Part shown: positions 7,486 through 16,449 of the stretch, in pieces
How the letters are laid out: each line of letters starts with the position of its first letter
Numbering within the stretch: the first letter of the stretch is position 1
The notes under the pieces: generated by a model
The model's database searches: none
What the model was told of the DNA's origin: nothing
What the model saw: only the letters and a program-made list of their open reading frames with translations
NCBI RefSeq assembly: GCF_009295515.1
Contig: NZ_RQVV01000022.1
Coordinates: 1-64,000 of the forward strand
Direction of reading: 5' to 3'
DNA from: Erwinia endophytica
Lineage (GTDB): Bacteria > Pseudomonadota > Gammaproteobacteria > Enterobacterales > Enterobacteriaceae
DNA: 64,000 nt
Program-made: the position numbers and the translations under genes

Positions 7486-8910
7486 TCAGTCCGAGCGGCC
7501 CGCCAGCATATCACTGATCAACCCACCGAGTTTCGCCACCGCCGCTTCCTGCGCTTCTCCCCATGACCACGCGGTGTTAAAGCGAAAATAGTTGGCGTAC
7601 TGCTCCCCGGAAGAAAACATCTTACCGGGCGCGATGCTGATATTGTGTTGCAGCGCACGGTAATAAAGTTCGGTGGTATTGATTTGTCGGGGTAACTCAA
7701 TCCACAGGAAATAACCGCCCTGCGAATCGTTAATCCGCGCCGTCGCAGGCAAGTGGCGCTTCAGCGAAGATCGCGCCTGATTTTTGCGCTGTTCCAGTTG
7801 CTGACGCAATCGGCGCAGATGACTGTCATAACTACGCGTACCAAGATAGTTAGCCAGCGCCAACTGCATGGGCGCGCTGGTGGCAAGCGTGCTCATTAAC
7901 TGCAGGCGCTGAATACGCTGGGCATGTTTACCGGCGGCCACCCACCCAACACGAAAACCCGCAACCAGATTTTTCGAAAACGACGAGCAATGCAGCACAC
8001 GATTGTCGCGATCAAACGCTTTGGCAGGCAGCGGTTTCTCGCTGCCGAAATAAAGTTCGCTGTAAACATCATCCTCAATGAGCATCACCTGGTGCTGCTC
8101 CAGCAACGTCACCAACTGCTGCTTCTTCTCTTTACTCAGCGTACAACCGACCGGATTTTGCTGATTAGTCATCACCCAGCAGGCTTTGATCGGCCAGCGG
8201 CCCAGAGCTCTTGACAGCTCCGCCAGATCCATACCGTACTGTGGATCGGTGGCAATCGCCACCGCCTTCAGCTTCAGCCGCTCAATGACCTGTAGCGCGC
8301 CATAAAAGCAAGGGTTCTCAATCGCCACCCAGTCTCCCGGTTCGGTAACCGCCTGCATACTCAGATTCAGCGCTTCCATTGCACCATTGGTGATAACGAT
8401 TTCATCGGGAGAAACCTGAATGCCTTGCAGGGCATAGCGCTGCGCCAGCGTTTTACGCAACGCTTCATTGCCGGGAGGCAGATTATTCAGAGCATCCGCA
8501 GGTTTGAGGGTATGGGAAACCGTCGCCAGCGAGCGCATTAATTGACGCTGGGGAAAGAGTCCGGGATCAGGAAAGGCTGAGCCAAAAGGTATAATGTGCG
8601 GATCACGGCAGGCCTGCAGGACATCAAAGATAAAGGCGTTTATATCCACCGACTCTGCCAGTTGCACCTTCTGGTGGCTGGCAGGCTGGTTGAGAAACTC
8701 CGCGCGCGGGGCAACATAGTAACCAGACTGTGGTCTGGACTGGATCCAGCCCTGGCTCTCCAACACCTGATAAGCATGCATCACCGTCATCAGGCTCATA
8801 CTACTCAATGAGACCTGTTCACGTAGTGAAGGGAGTTTTTCACCCGGCAACCAGATCTCCGTCGAAATCTGCTGTTGGATTTGATCAATTAACTGCTGGT
8901 ATTTTGCCAA
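7486..8910 (-). CDS. ydcR: MocR-family regulator with aminotransferase domain (YdcR)
   Basis: The protein has 474 residues in two parts. Residues 1-75 form a GntR-type winged helix (IWLPGEKLPSLREQVSLSSM). Residues 90-465 form a fold-type I PLP aminotransferase domain with the PLP lysine in HCSSFSKNLVAGFRVGW and substrate-binding NQQNPVG and EDDVYSELY. The length and whole sequence match E. coli YdcR (468 residues). MocR proteins such as PdxR use the bound PLP or an amino-compound adduct as effector and often control divergent genes. Here the divergent neighbour, 316 bases away, is the MFS carboxylate transporter, so regulation of that gene is possible but unproven. Confidence 0.9.
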   Translation of the reverse strand: MAKYQQLIDQIQQQISTEIWLPGEKLPSLREQVSLSSMSLMTVMHAYQVLESQGWIQSRPQSGYYVAPRAEFLNQPASHQKVQLAESVDINAFIFDVLQACRDPHIIPFGSAFPDPGLFPQRQLMRSLATVSHTLKPADALNNLPPGNEALRKTLAQRYALQGIQVSPDEIVITNGAMEALNLSMQAVTEPGDWVAIENPCFYGALQVIERLKLKAVAIATDPQYGMDLAELSRALGRWPIKACWVMTNQQNPVGCTLSKEKKQQLVTLLEQHQVMLIEDDVYSELYFGSEKPLPAKAFDRDNRVLHCSSFSKNLVAGFRVGWVAAGKHAQRIQRLQLMSTLATSAPMQLALANYLGTRSYDSHLRRLRQQLEQRKNQARSSLKRHLPATARINDSQGGYFLWIELPRQINTTELYYRALQHNISIAPGKMFSSGEQYANYFRFNTAWSWGEAQEAAVAKLGGLISDMLAGRSD

Positions 8911-9226
8911 AACGATGATCGTTCCGCCGCTAAACTTGAGCCATTATTATAGAGAGCGCCCACCGATTGAACAGCATCTGGCGGCAGAAAAATAGTTAAA
9001 TCATCAATGTGTTGTTCCTGGAGTAAATCCCCTTTTTATGTTCAGGCGCCTGGTCGCTAAAGTTGCTGACGATAACGACGATAAAAGAGTCTTTCCTGCA
9101 CCAGCGTTGATTCTGTTAATTTTTTGTTACCAATGTGAATGGAATACACCTTATCAACGGTGACCATCATCACATTAAATCCGACCTGCTCAGGCTAAAA
9201 GGGAAGAAAAACCTAAAGGATGTCGT
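8911..9226. other. Divergent ydcR / MFS transporter promoter region
   Basis: The 316 bases separate two divergent genes. The stretch 9160-9226 carries an AAAGGATG ribosome site for the transporter. No operator or hairpin was recognised with confidence. Confidence 0.4.
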
Positions 9227-10549
9227 ATGACTGTGGCCACTTCTTCCTCTAACAAACCTCAGAGCAGTGCCAAAACCATCTTCAACGTCACCAGTGGTAA
9301 CTTCCTGGAGATGTATGACTTTATGGTGTTTGGTTATTATGCCTCCGCCATTGCCAACACCTTTTTCCCCGGCGATGATCCGTTTGCTTCCCTGATGCTG
9401 ACGCTGATGACCTTTGGCGCAGGCTTCCTGATGCGTCCGCTCGGCGCGATCATTCTCGGCTCCTACATTGACCATCACGGCCGTCGCAAAGGGTTGCTGC
9501 TGACGTTGGGTCTGATGGCGATCGGGACACTGACCATCGCCCTTGTCCCCGGTTACAATACGCTTGGGCCCGCCGCGCCGATTCTGATTCTGCTGGGCCG
9601 CCTGTTGCAGGGACTCTCTGCCGGGGTTGAACTGGGTGGCGTCTCGGTCTATCTCGCCGAAATTGCGCCGAAAAACCGCAAAGGTTTTTTTGTCAGTTGG
9701 CAGTCAGGTAGCCAGCAGGTTTCGGTGATTTTCGCCGCGCTGCTTGGCCTGACGATTAACCACTGGCTGGATAAAAACCAGATCACCGAGTGGGGCTGGC
9801 GGATCCCATTCGTGATCGGTTGTATGATTGTACCGTTCCTGTTCTGGGTCAGAAGCATGTTGCAGGAAACTGCGGCATTCAGCCAGCGTAAAGTTCACCC
9901 GTCAATGAAACAGATTGTCCGTTCGGTTGCCAGTAACTGGGCACTGGTGCTGGCTGGAATGCTGATGGTGGTCACCACCACGGTCATGTTCTATATGATA
10001 ACCGCCTTTACCCCGACCTTTGGTAAAACCGTGTTGATGATGAGCGATAAACAGAGCTTCTTCGTCACGCTGTGCATTGGCCTGTCAAACCTGATCTGGC
10101 TCCCCATCATGGGGACTGTGTCCGACCGCTATGGCCGTCGTCCGCTGTTAATTTTGTTTTCCGTGCTGATGATTGCCACCGCATGGCCGGTGCTACGCTG
10201 GCTGGTCAGTTCTCCAACCTTCACTCACTTGCTGGAGGCCGAACTGTGGCTGTCATTTCTTTATGCCAGCTACAACGGTGCGATGGTGGTTTATCTGGCT
10301 GAAGTGATGCCTGCGGAAGTGCGGGCCACCGGATTCTCACTGGCTTATAGTCTGGCGACTGCGCTGTTTGGCGGCTTCACCCCAGCGATTTCCAGCTACC
10401 TGATCCATGTCACCGGTGATAAAGCGATGCCGGGCGTCTGGCTGACCTTCTCCGCCGTCTGTGGATTGATTGGCACCATGGTTATCAAACGCTTGCTCCG
10501 CCAGTATCAGGCGAAACATGCCGGAGTCCCGGCGGGGCAACAAATATAG
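9227..10549 (+). CDS. MFS citrate/tricarballylate:H+ symporter (CitA/TcuC-like)
   Basis: The 440-residue protein has 12 predicted membrane helices and the metabolite:H+ symporter signatures: GNFLEMYDFMVFGYYA in helix 1, a RPLGAIILGSYIDHHGRRKG loop (helix 2-3), and RLLQGLSAGVELGG in helix 4. These are typical of plasmid- and chromosome-encoded citrate carriers (CitA) and the tricarballylate carrier TcuC. The tcuR, tcuA and tcuB genes that accompany tcuC for tricarballylate use are not nearby, so citrate or a related tricarboxylate is the better guess. A strong hairpin terminator follows. Family assignment is secure; exact substrate is not. Confidence 0.8.
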   Translation: MTVATSSSNKPQSSAKTIFNVTSGNFLEMYDFMVFGYYASAIANTFFPGDDPFASLMLTLMTFGAGFLMRPLGAIILGSYIDHHGRRKGLLLTLGLMAIGTLTIALVPGYNTLGPAAPILILLGRLLQGLSAGVELGGVSVYLAEIAPKNRKGFFVSWQSGSQQVSVIFAALLGLTINHWLDKNQITEWGWRIPFVIGCMIVPFLFWVRSMLQETAAFSQRKVHPSMKQIVRSVASNWALVLAGMLMVVTTTVMFYMITAFTPTFGKTVLMMSDKQSFFVTLCIGLSNLIWLPIMGTVSDRYGRRPLLILFSVLMIATAWPVLRWLVSSPTFTHLLEAELWLSFLYASYNGAMVVYLAEVMPAEVRATGFSLAYSLATALFGGFTPAISSYLIHVTGDKAMPGVWLTFSAVCGLIGTMVIKRLLRQYQAKHAGVPAGQQI

Positions 10550-10570
10550 TCTCTACGATGCCCCCTTGTG

Positions 10571-10612
10571 ATACCGTATAGAAAGCCCCGAAAGGGGCTT
10601 TCTATACGGTAT
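10571..10612. terminator. Bidirectional terminator between the MFS gene and exbD
   Basis: A perfect 19-bp stem (10571-10589 with 10594-10612) closes a GAAA tetraloop. The lower stem is GC-rich at the loop and AT-rich at the base, giving short T-rich ends on both strands. It sits between two convergent genes and should stop transcription from both sides. Confidence 0.85.
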
Positions 10613-10634
10613 TAAACGGCAAGTCGGGGCAGAA

Positions 10635-11057
10635 TTACTTACTGGTGGTTTCCATTCCCATTAGCCCAATTTTCAGGTATCCCGCCTGGCGCAGTTTATC
10701 CATCACCCCCATCAGCGTTTCGTAATCCACCGACTTGTCAGCCTGGAAGAAAATGGTGGTCTCTTTATTACCCTGAGTCTGATCGTTCAGCGTTGCAATC
10801 AGTGAGTCTGCGGTAACTGCGTCGTTGCCAATAAATAGCTGCTTATCTGCCTTGATAGAGAGATAAACCGGTTTTTCAGGTCTCGGCTGAGGCGCACTGG
10901 TTGAAGCAGGCAGATTAACGCGAATATCAACGGTTGCCAGCGGTGCGGCGACCATAAAGATAATCAACAACACCAACATAACGTCGATAAACGGCGTAAC
11001 GTTAATTTCATGCATTTCGCCGTTGCTATCGAGATCTTCATTTAAACGCATTGCCAT
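10635..11057 (-). CDS. exbD: ExbD, TonB-complex energiser subunit
   Basis: The 140-residue protein is nearly the same as E. coli ExbD: a short cytoplasmic tail, one membrane helix (about residues 20-43) with the proton-channel aspartate in NVTPFIDVMLVLLIIFMVAA, and a periplasmic domain ending in YLKIGLMGMETTSK. With ExbB it forms the inner-membrane proton channel that drives TonB-dependent uptake of iron-siderophores and vitamin B12. The ATG at 11057, five bases after the exbB stop, gives the family's usual length; a longer frame upstream would run back into exbB. It is co-transcribed with exbB from a Fur-type promoter. Confidence 0.96.
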   Translation of the reverse strand: MAMRLNEDLDSNGEMHEINVTPFIDVMLVLLIIFMVAAPLATVDIRVNLPASTSAPQPRPEKPVYLSIKADKQLFIGNDAVTADSLIATLNDQTQGNKETTIFFQADKSVDYETLMGVMDKLRQAGYLKIGLMGMETTSK

Positions 11058-11062
11058 GATGC

Positions 11063-11797
11063 TTATCCTGCCCGCAGTTTTTGAGCTGCTGGCGAACACT
11101 GCGCACCATTACTGATAGCCAGGTCCAAATCACGACTTTGCAGCAGCATTATCTGAGCCGCCACATCGCCTAACATCGCTTTATAGTTGCCAATCCATCG
11201 GGCAAACACGTTATAAATAACCACCGCCGGAATGGCCGCAACCAGACCGATAGCGGTCGCCAACAATGCTTCAGCGATACCCGGTGCCACCACCGCCAGG
11301 TTGGTGGTCTGCGTCTGGGCAATGCCAATGAAGCTGTTCATAATGCCCCATACGGTACCGAACAGCCCGATAAAAGGCGCAATGGCGCCAATTGTTGCCA
11401 GAAAACCGTTACCCCGCCCTACATGGCGACTGAAAAAAGCCACCCGGCGCTCCAGGCGGAAAGCGGTGCGCTCTTTAATGCCGGCGTTGTCTTCCGAACC
11501 TGCCGACAGTTGCAGCTCATTTTCCGCTTCTTTCAGCAGTTGCGTAGTCAGACTATTGTCTTTAAAGGTCGCACAGGTCTCTGCCGCGTCCTGCAAAGAA
11601 CGGGCATCCGCCAGTGCCAGTTGTTCGCGCTTCAGACGACGTTTCGCCGCGCTGAGTTCTGCGCTTTTGCTGAAGAAAATCGCCCAGGTCACAACCGACG
11701 CCAGCAACAGACCAATCATGACCACTTTAACCACGATGTCCGCATGGTGGTACATACCCCAGACGGAGAGATCCGTCTGCATCAAATCATTCGTCAC
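11063..11797 (-). CDS. exbB: ExbB, TonB-complex channel subunit
   Basis: This 244-residue polytopic protein matches E. coli ExbB in length and sequence (DLMQTDLSVWGMYHHADIVV near the N-terminus; channel helices GNGFLATIGAIAPFIGLFGT and PGIAEALLATAIGLVAAIPA). Five ExbB subunits surround ExbD and use the proton gradient to energise TonB. The start is the GTG at 11797: it gives the same length as E. coli and has GGAGAG eight bases upstream. An in-frame ATG further upstream (11845) has no ribosome site. A Fur-box-like sequence lies at 11865-11883. Confidence 0.95.
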   Translation of the reverse strand: MTNDLMQTDLSVWGMYHHADIVVKVVMIGLLLASVVTWAIFFSKSAELSAAKRRLKREQLALADARSLQDAAETCATFKDNSLTTQLLKEAENELQLSAGSEDNAGIKERTAFRLERRVAFFSRHVGRGNGFLATIGAIAPFIGLFGTVWGIMNSFIGIAQTQTTNLAVVAPGIAEALLATAIGLVAAIPAVVIYNVFARWIGNYKAMLGDVAAQIMLLQSRDLDLAISNGAQCSPAAQKLRAG

Positions 11798-11864
11798 GCT
11801 GTCTCTCCAACGGAAAAGGGATAGCAAAAAACCAGAGTGGATCATACCAAATCAATGACGAATT

Positions 11865-11883
11865 GATAGTAGTTATCATTACT
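11865..11883 (-). promoter_or_regulatory. Fur box in front of exbBD
   Basis: GATAGTAGTTATCATTACT matches the 19-bp Fur consensus GATAATGATAATCATTATC at 13 of 19 positions, including the ATCATTA core. It is 68 bases upstream of the exbB start, where iron-dependent repression would be expected, as for exbBD in E. coli. Confidence 0.7.
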
Positions 11884-12042
11884 ATTTACCCACAACTTGC
11901 CAATTTTTACACTCTTTCCGCTTTGTTGCCGGTTTACGCTTTTTTGGCGTAATCTTTGTCACCTGGTGGGTTAACCAATGTCACGCCATCGCCTGCCGTG
12001 TTAACGTTAAGCAATAACCGCTATCTGCTAACAGAGTATCTG

Positions 12043-13251
12043 ATGACCAGTAAACACATTGAAACGGCGCTGATTACGGTCGGACGTCGTAAACGATATA
12101 CCCAGGGATCCGTGAACAGCGTTATCCAACGCGCCTCTTCACTGGTTTTTGACAGCGTTGCCGAAAAAAAACGCGCCACCGCAGGTCGGGCGAATGGCGA
12201 ACTGTTCTATGGTCGTCGCGGCACACTCACCCACTTTTCGTTGCAGGAAGCCATGACCGAGTTGGAAGGCGGCGCAGGTTGTGCATTGTATCCTTGTGGC
12301 GCTGCGGCGGTCACTAATGCCATCCTCGCCTTCGTCTCCTCTGGCGACAACGTGTTGATGGCGGGGTCAGTCTACGAACCAACACAAGACTTCTGCACTA
12401 AAATCCTCACTAAAATGAACGTCTCCACCACCTGGTTCGATCACGGTATCGGCGAAGATATTGCGCAACTGATTCAACCGAATACCCGGGTGGTGTTCCT
12501 TGAATCGCCCGCCTCGATAACCATGGAAGTACAGGATATTCCAGCTATTGTCGCCGCTGTACGCCGTAAAGCGCCTGAAGCCATCATTATGATTGATAAT
12601 ACCTGGGCCGCCGGAATACTGTTTCCCGCGTTGGCATTCGGTATCGATATTTCCATTCAGGCAGGGACCAAATACCTGATTGGCCATTCCGATGCGATGA
12701 TCGGTACGGCGGTCGCCAATGAGCGCTGCTGGGCGCAATTGCGTGAAAATTCATACCTGATGGGTCAGATGGTCGACGCTGATACCGCTTATATGACCAG
12801 TCGTGGCCTGAGAACACTGGCCGTGCGCCTGCGCCAGCATGAAGAAAGCGGCCTGAGAGTGGCAAACTGGCTGGCGGAGAGGCCAGAAGTGGCTCTGGTG
12901 AATCATCCAGCGCTACCGCAATGTCAGGGGCATCAGTTTTGGAAACGCGATTTTACCGGCAGCAGCGGATTATTCTCTTTTGTGTTAAAAAACCGGCTGA
13001 GCGAGGCGCAACTGGCTGAGTATCTCGATCATTTCGAACACTTCAGCATGGCTTACTCATGGGGTGGCTATGAGTCGCTGATCCTGGCCAATCAGCCGGA
13101 AGAGCTGGCCGCTATTCGACCGGCAGGCGGAATCAACTTCAGCGGTACACTGGTGAGGTTACATATCGGGCTGGAAAATGTTGACGATCTGATTGCCGAC
13201 CTGGCGGCCGGTTTTGCCCGTCTGACACGCGGACCGGGCAGAGAAAAATAA
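12043..13251 (+). CDS. metC: Cystathionine beta-lyase
   Basis: The 402-residue PLP enzyme splits cystathionine into homocysteine, pyruvate and ammonia in methionine synthesis. It follows E. coli MetC closely: [14 protein letters not shown], the cofactor region [16 protein letters not shown], the PLP lysine in [18 protein letters not shown], and C-terminal [15 protein letters not shown]. The ATG at 12043 aligns with the E. coli start; an ATG-free extension upstream is unlikely to be used. It is divergent from exbB across a 245-base gap, as in E. coli, and followed by yghB. Confidence 0.95.
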   Translation: MTSKHIETALITVGRRKRYTQGSVNSVIQRASSLVFDSVAEKKRATAGRANGELFYGRRGTLTHFSLQEAMTELEGGAGCALYPCGAAAVTNAILAFVSSGDNVLMAGSVYEPTQDFCTKILTKMNVSTTWFDHGIGEDIAQLIQPNTRVVFLESPASITMEVQDIPAIVAAVRRKAPEAIIMIDNTWAAGILFPALAFGIDISIQAGTKYLIGHSDAMIGTAVANERCWAQLRENSYLMGQMVDADTAYMTSRGLRTLAVRLRQHEESGLRVANWLAERPEVALVNHPALPQCQGHQFWKRDFTGSSGLFSFVLKNRLSEAQLAEYLDHFEHFSMAYSWGGYESLILANQPEELAAIRPAGGINFSGTLVRLHIGLENVDDLIADLAAGFARLTRGPGREK

Positions 13252-13336
13252 ACCGTGCCAGACGCCTCGACGCTCACAGTATGGTGAGTGGCTTATCAGT
13301 ACCATCATCAAATTAATGCAGTAAACGGGATATGAC

Positions 13337-13993
13337 ATGGCAGTTTTACACGAGATTGTGCGTGCACTGTGGCATCAGGATTTTGCCGTGCTGGCCAATC
13401 CCGACGTGATTAAGATGGTTTATGGCGTTATGTTTATCACTCTCCTGCTGGAGAATGGTTTGTTACCCACCTCCTTTCTGCCTGGCGACAGCCTGCTATT
13501 GCTGGCTGGCGCAATGGTTGCCAAAGGCGTGATGGAATTTGTACCAACGATGGTTATCCTGACCTTTGCCGCCAGCCTCGGCTGCTGGATCAGCTATCTG
13601 CAAGGGCGCTGGCTGGGTCATACGCGGATAGTGAAAAAATGGTTGATGCACCTGCCTGCACAGTATCACCAACGGGCATGGAATTTGTTTCACCAGCATG
13701 GCCTGATGGCTCTGCTCATCGGGCGTTTTCTGGCTTTTATCCGTACTATCCTGCCAACGATGGCGGGAATTTCCGGCTTGAAAAACGGCCGTTTTCAGTT
13801 ATTCAACTGGCTGAGCGGCGTATTATGGGTCGGGATACTGGTCTCGTTGGGCTATGCCATCAGCCAGGTGCCATTTATTAAACGTCATGAAGATTTGGTG
13901 ATGGCGATACTGATGCTCCTGCCGCTGGGGCTATTGTTCACTGGGCTGATTGGCTGCATCACGCTGGTACTGAAATGTCGCAAATCCTCGTAA
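13337..13993 (+). CDS. yghB: DedA-family membrane protein YghB
   Basis: The 218-residue inner-membrane protein belongs to the DedA family, with the signature [16 protein letters not shown] and, later, [16 protein letters not shown]. The arginine-containing segment is conserved in YghB and YqjA, which are needed together for normal cell division, envelope integrity and proton-motive-force homeostasis, and which are thought to move phospholipid or proton-coupled cargo. The length (E. coli 219) and order after metC match E. coli. A 7-bp hairpin at 14014-14041 may end this transcript. Confidence 0.93.
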   Translation: MAVLHEIVRALWHQDFAVLANPDVIKMVYGVMFITLLLENGLLPTSFLPGDSLLLLAGAMVAKGVMEFVPTMVILTFAASLGCWISYLQGRWLGHTRIVKKWLMHLPAQYHQRAWNLFHQHGLMALLIGRFLAFIRTILPTMAGISGLKNGRFQLFNWLSGVLWVGILVSLGYAISQVPFIKRHEDLVMAILMLLPLGLLFTGLIGCITLVLKCRKSS

Positions 13994-14072
13994 AACGCCG
14001 AATAAAGGCATACTGACCGGAAATCCGCAATCAACCGGTCAGATCGTGGACAACAACATTTCGTTTGCGTCG

Positions 14073-15005
14073 TTATGAACGGCTGATACTCCCGACAAGA
14101 TTCCGCCAGTTCTCACCGCCCTGACGCATACGGGTTATCTCTTCTCCCGGCGTCACGCCAAAATAGCGCTTAAATTCACGCGAGAATTGCGAGGCGCTCT
14201 CATACCCGACCCGCATTGCCGCCGAACTGGCCTTCAGCCCTTCATGCAACATCAACATTCGCGCCTGATGCAGCCGGTAACTTTTCAGATACTGCAACGG
14301 CGAGGTGCTGGTCACCGCTTTAAAGTTGTGATGAAAAGCCGATACGCTCATGTTCACTTCGGCGGCCAGTTGTTCAACACTGAGGTTATCAGTGTAGTGG
14401 TGTTCAATACGCCGTAGCGCACGAGCAATCTGGCTGAACTGCGTCTGCCGGCTGACCAACGCCATTAGCGCCCCGCCACTCGGCCCCAACAGGACATGAT
14501 AGAGGATCTCACGAACGATCTGTGGCCCCAGAACGCGTGTATCCCGCGGATTTTGCAGTACATCCAACAAACGTCCGGCTGCGTCCAGCATCGCTTCGGT
14601 TAGTGGTGAAGAGTGAATACCCCGCGTTTGCGGCTGAGGCTGGAAGCTGTCGTCATCACCGATATCAATCAGCAGATCCTGCAACTTTACCGGATCAACG
14701 GTTAACAGAATACCGGCCAGCGGCTCTTCCGGGGTGGCGAACGTTTCGCATTCAACCGAAAGCGGCACGGTGAGCATCAGGTACTCGGTGGCGTCATAAT
14801 GGAAAACATGGTTACCCAGATAGCCAGTTTTCCGTCCCTGAAACAGAATAACGATCCCAGATGAATACAATACTGGCGTACGCCCACTCGGCTGGTTGGC
14901 ATAAATCAGACGGATATCGGGTAAGGAAGCGATCGACGACGCGTTCGCAGTGACCAGATTGATAACCTGGCCGGCAAGTCGGGTACAAAGGGTATTGCGA
15001 TCCAT
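14073..15005 (-). CDS. yqhC: AraC-family regulator YqhC
   Basis: The 310-residue protein has an N-terminal cupin-like sensing domain (residues 1-190) and a C-terminal AraC pair of helix-turn-helices (about 200-300; [20 protein letters not shown]). The sequence tracks E. coli YqhC throughout ([40 protein letters not shown]). In E. coli YqhC responds to reactive aldehydes and activates yqhD-dkgA. Here it is divergent from dkgA but yqhD is missing, so dkgA is the only visible target. The ATG at 15005 aligns with the E. coli start and has GAGAAC nine bases upstream; an ATG at 15041 is a possible alternative. Confidence 0.9.
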   Translation of the reverse strand: MDRNTLCTRLAGQVINLVTANASSIASLPDIRLIYANQPSGRTPVLYSSGIVILFQGRKTGYLGNHVFHYDATEYLMLTVPLSVECETFATPEEPLAGILLTVDPVKLQDLLIDIGDDDSFQPQPQTRGIHSSPLTEAMLDAAGRLLDVLQNPRDTRVLGPQIVREILYHVLLGPSGGALMALVSRQTQFSQIARALRRIEHHYTDNLSVEQLAAEVNMSVSAFHHNFKAVTSTSPLQYLKSYRLHQARMLMLHEGLKASSAAMRVGYESASQFSREFKRYFGVTPGEEITRMRQGGENWRNLVGSISRS

Positions 15006-15536
15006 AATCAGTTCTCTTGCCCAGAAATTGTCTGATGTCATCCTGCCTGATCCGCCAACAATCCTCCAGACTCATGGAGAAACAGGCAAGAAAAGAGCAG
15101 GAATGTGTCTTATTCTAACCCCTGCTATATCCCCTAAACAGAACAGCGCGCAGGACAAAAACGTTAACGCGTTGTTGAACTAACCCCCCGGTCATCCTCG
15201 GTAATGGTCAGGGTCAGCGAACCGCTGCCCGGTTTCCGGAGAATATTAACGCGGTGGACTCATCCGTCCATCGTCCTGCCGGGAAGCAGGCGCTGTATGA
15301 TGGTTCACCTCTGGTGCCATTTATGCACCTCAGGCACGCCATCATCTTACCGACACGCCAGTAATGACCGCATGACAAAGATGACATTTTTAGTTATTTA
15401 GGGTACAGCACGATCACCAATGGCAGAAAGGACCATGCGTCGCGACTCGTTTTAGCCGACATCCCGCTAAACTCAACTAAACTTAGTATCACTGACTGGC
15501 GCATTGGGCCAGTTCATCCGCTGAAAAGGAGGGATC
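15006..15536. other. yqhC-dkgA intergenic region; yqhD absent
   Basis: About 530 bases between the divergent yqhC and dkgA genes. In E. coli this interval holds the yqhD aldehyde reductase gene. No alcohol dehydrogenase fragment or other frame with family resemblance is present, so yqhD was lost or never acquired. A purine-rich GGAGGG ribosome site precedes dkgA. YqhC operators should lie here but I cannot place them. Confidence 0.55.
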
Positions 15537-16361
15537 ATGGCAGAGCAACCGGTAATTAAACTCCACGATGGCAACACGATGCCGCAGATCGGTCTTGGCG
15601 TCTGGCAGGTCAGTATTGATGATGCCCGTAAAGCAGCGGTTAAGGCGCTGGAGGTCGGCTATCGTTCCATTGATACCGCCGCAATCTACAAAAATGAGGA
15701 AGGAATAGGTCAGGCGTTACAGGAAACTGACGTGGCGCGAGATGATATTTTCATCACCACCAAATTGTGGAATGACGACCAGTTGAATGCGGAAAAGGCG
15801 CTGGAAACCAGCCTGAAAAAACTGCAACTGGCAAGCGTCGATCTGTATCTGATGCACTGGCCATGCCCGGCCAAAGACCACTATGTCGAAGCATGGCAGG
15901 CGATGATTGCGTTGCAGAAACAAGGTCTGGCCCAAAGTATCGGCGTCTGCAACTTCCAGGAGGCGCACCTGAAACGTCTGATAGATGAAACCGGCGTCAT
16001 CCCGGTGGTGAACCAGATTGAGCTACACCCCATGTTCCAGCAACGCGCACTGCATGCGTGGAATGCCCTGCATCATATCCAGACTGAGTCCTGGAGCCCG
16101 CTGGCACAAGGCGGTAAAGGGGTATTTGATCAGGAAGTGATTAAAAACCTGGCGAAGAAATACCATAAAACCCCGGCGCAGATTGTGATCCGCTGGCATC
16201 TGGATAGCGGACTGGTGGTTATCCCGAAATCGGTCACGCCGTCGCGCATTGAGGAAAACTTCGCGGTCTTCGATTTCCGCCTCGAAAAACCGGAAATCAG
16301 TGAGATTGCGACCCTGGACCACGGTAAGCGTCTGGGGCCGCACCCTGAACAATTCAACTGA
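15537..16361 (+). CDS. dkgA: 2,5-diketo-D-gluconate reductase A (aldo-keto reductase)
   Basis: The 274-residue protein is an AKR5-type NADPH-dependent aldo-keto reductase that reduces 2,5-diketo-D-gluconate, methylglyoxal and related carbonyls. The catalytic tetrad is visible: Asp in YRSIDTAAIYKNE with the following Tyr, Lys in IFITTKLWNDD, and His in LYLMHWPCP. NADPH-binding residues lie in VVIPKSVTPSRIEEN. Length and sequence fit E. coli DkgA (275). The start has GGAGGG at optimal spacing. A strong terminator follows and separates it from the convergent ftsP. Confidence 0.94.
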   Translation: MAEQPVIKLHDGNTMPQIGLGVWQVSIDDARKAAVKALEVGYRSIDTAAIYKNEEGIGQALQETDVARDDIFITTKLWNDDQLNAEKALETSLKKLQLASVDLYLMHWPCPAKDHYVEAWQAMIALQKQGLAQSIGVCNFQEAHLKRLIDETGVIPVVNQIELHPMFQQRALHAWNALHHIQTESWSPLAQGGKGVFDQEVIKNLAKKYHKTPAQIVIRWHLDSGLVVIPKSVTPSRIEENFAVFDFRLEKPEISEIATLDHGKRLGPHPEQFN

Positions 16362-16400
16362 CATGCTGGATACGGGCAGCCTGACGATAAAATAGAGTTG

Positions 16401-16431
16401 AAAGCCCCGCACAATACCCGTCGGGGCTTTT
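16401..16431. terminator. Bidirectional terminator between dkgA and ftsP
   Basis: AAAGCCCCG (16401-16409) pairs with CGGGGCTTT (16422-16430) around a 12-base loop. A-run before and T-run after the stem make it work on both strands, between two convergent genes. Confidence 0.85.
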
Positions 16432-16449
16432 ACCTTTAATCCCTGTAGA

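Noticed and set aside
11232..11858. 208-codon antisense frame over exbB
   Set aside because: exbB is nearly identical to its E. coli orthologue; the antisense product is arginine/serine-rich and spurious.
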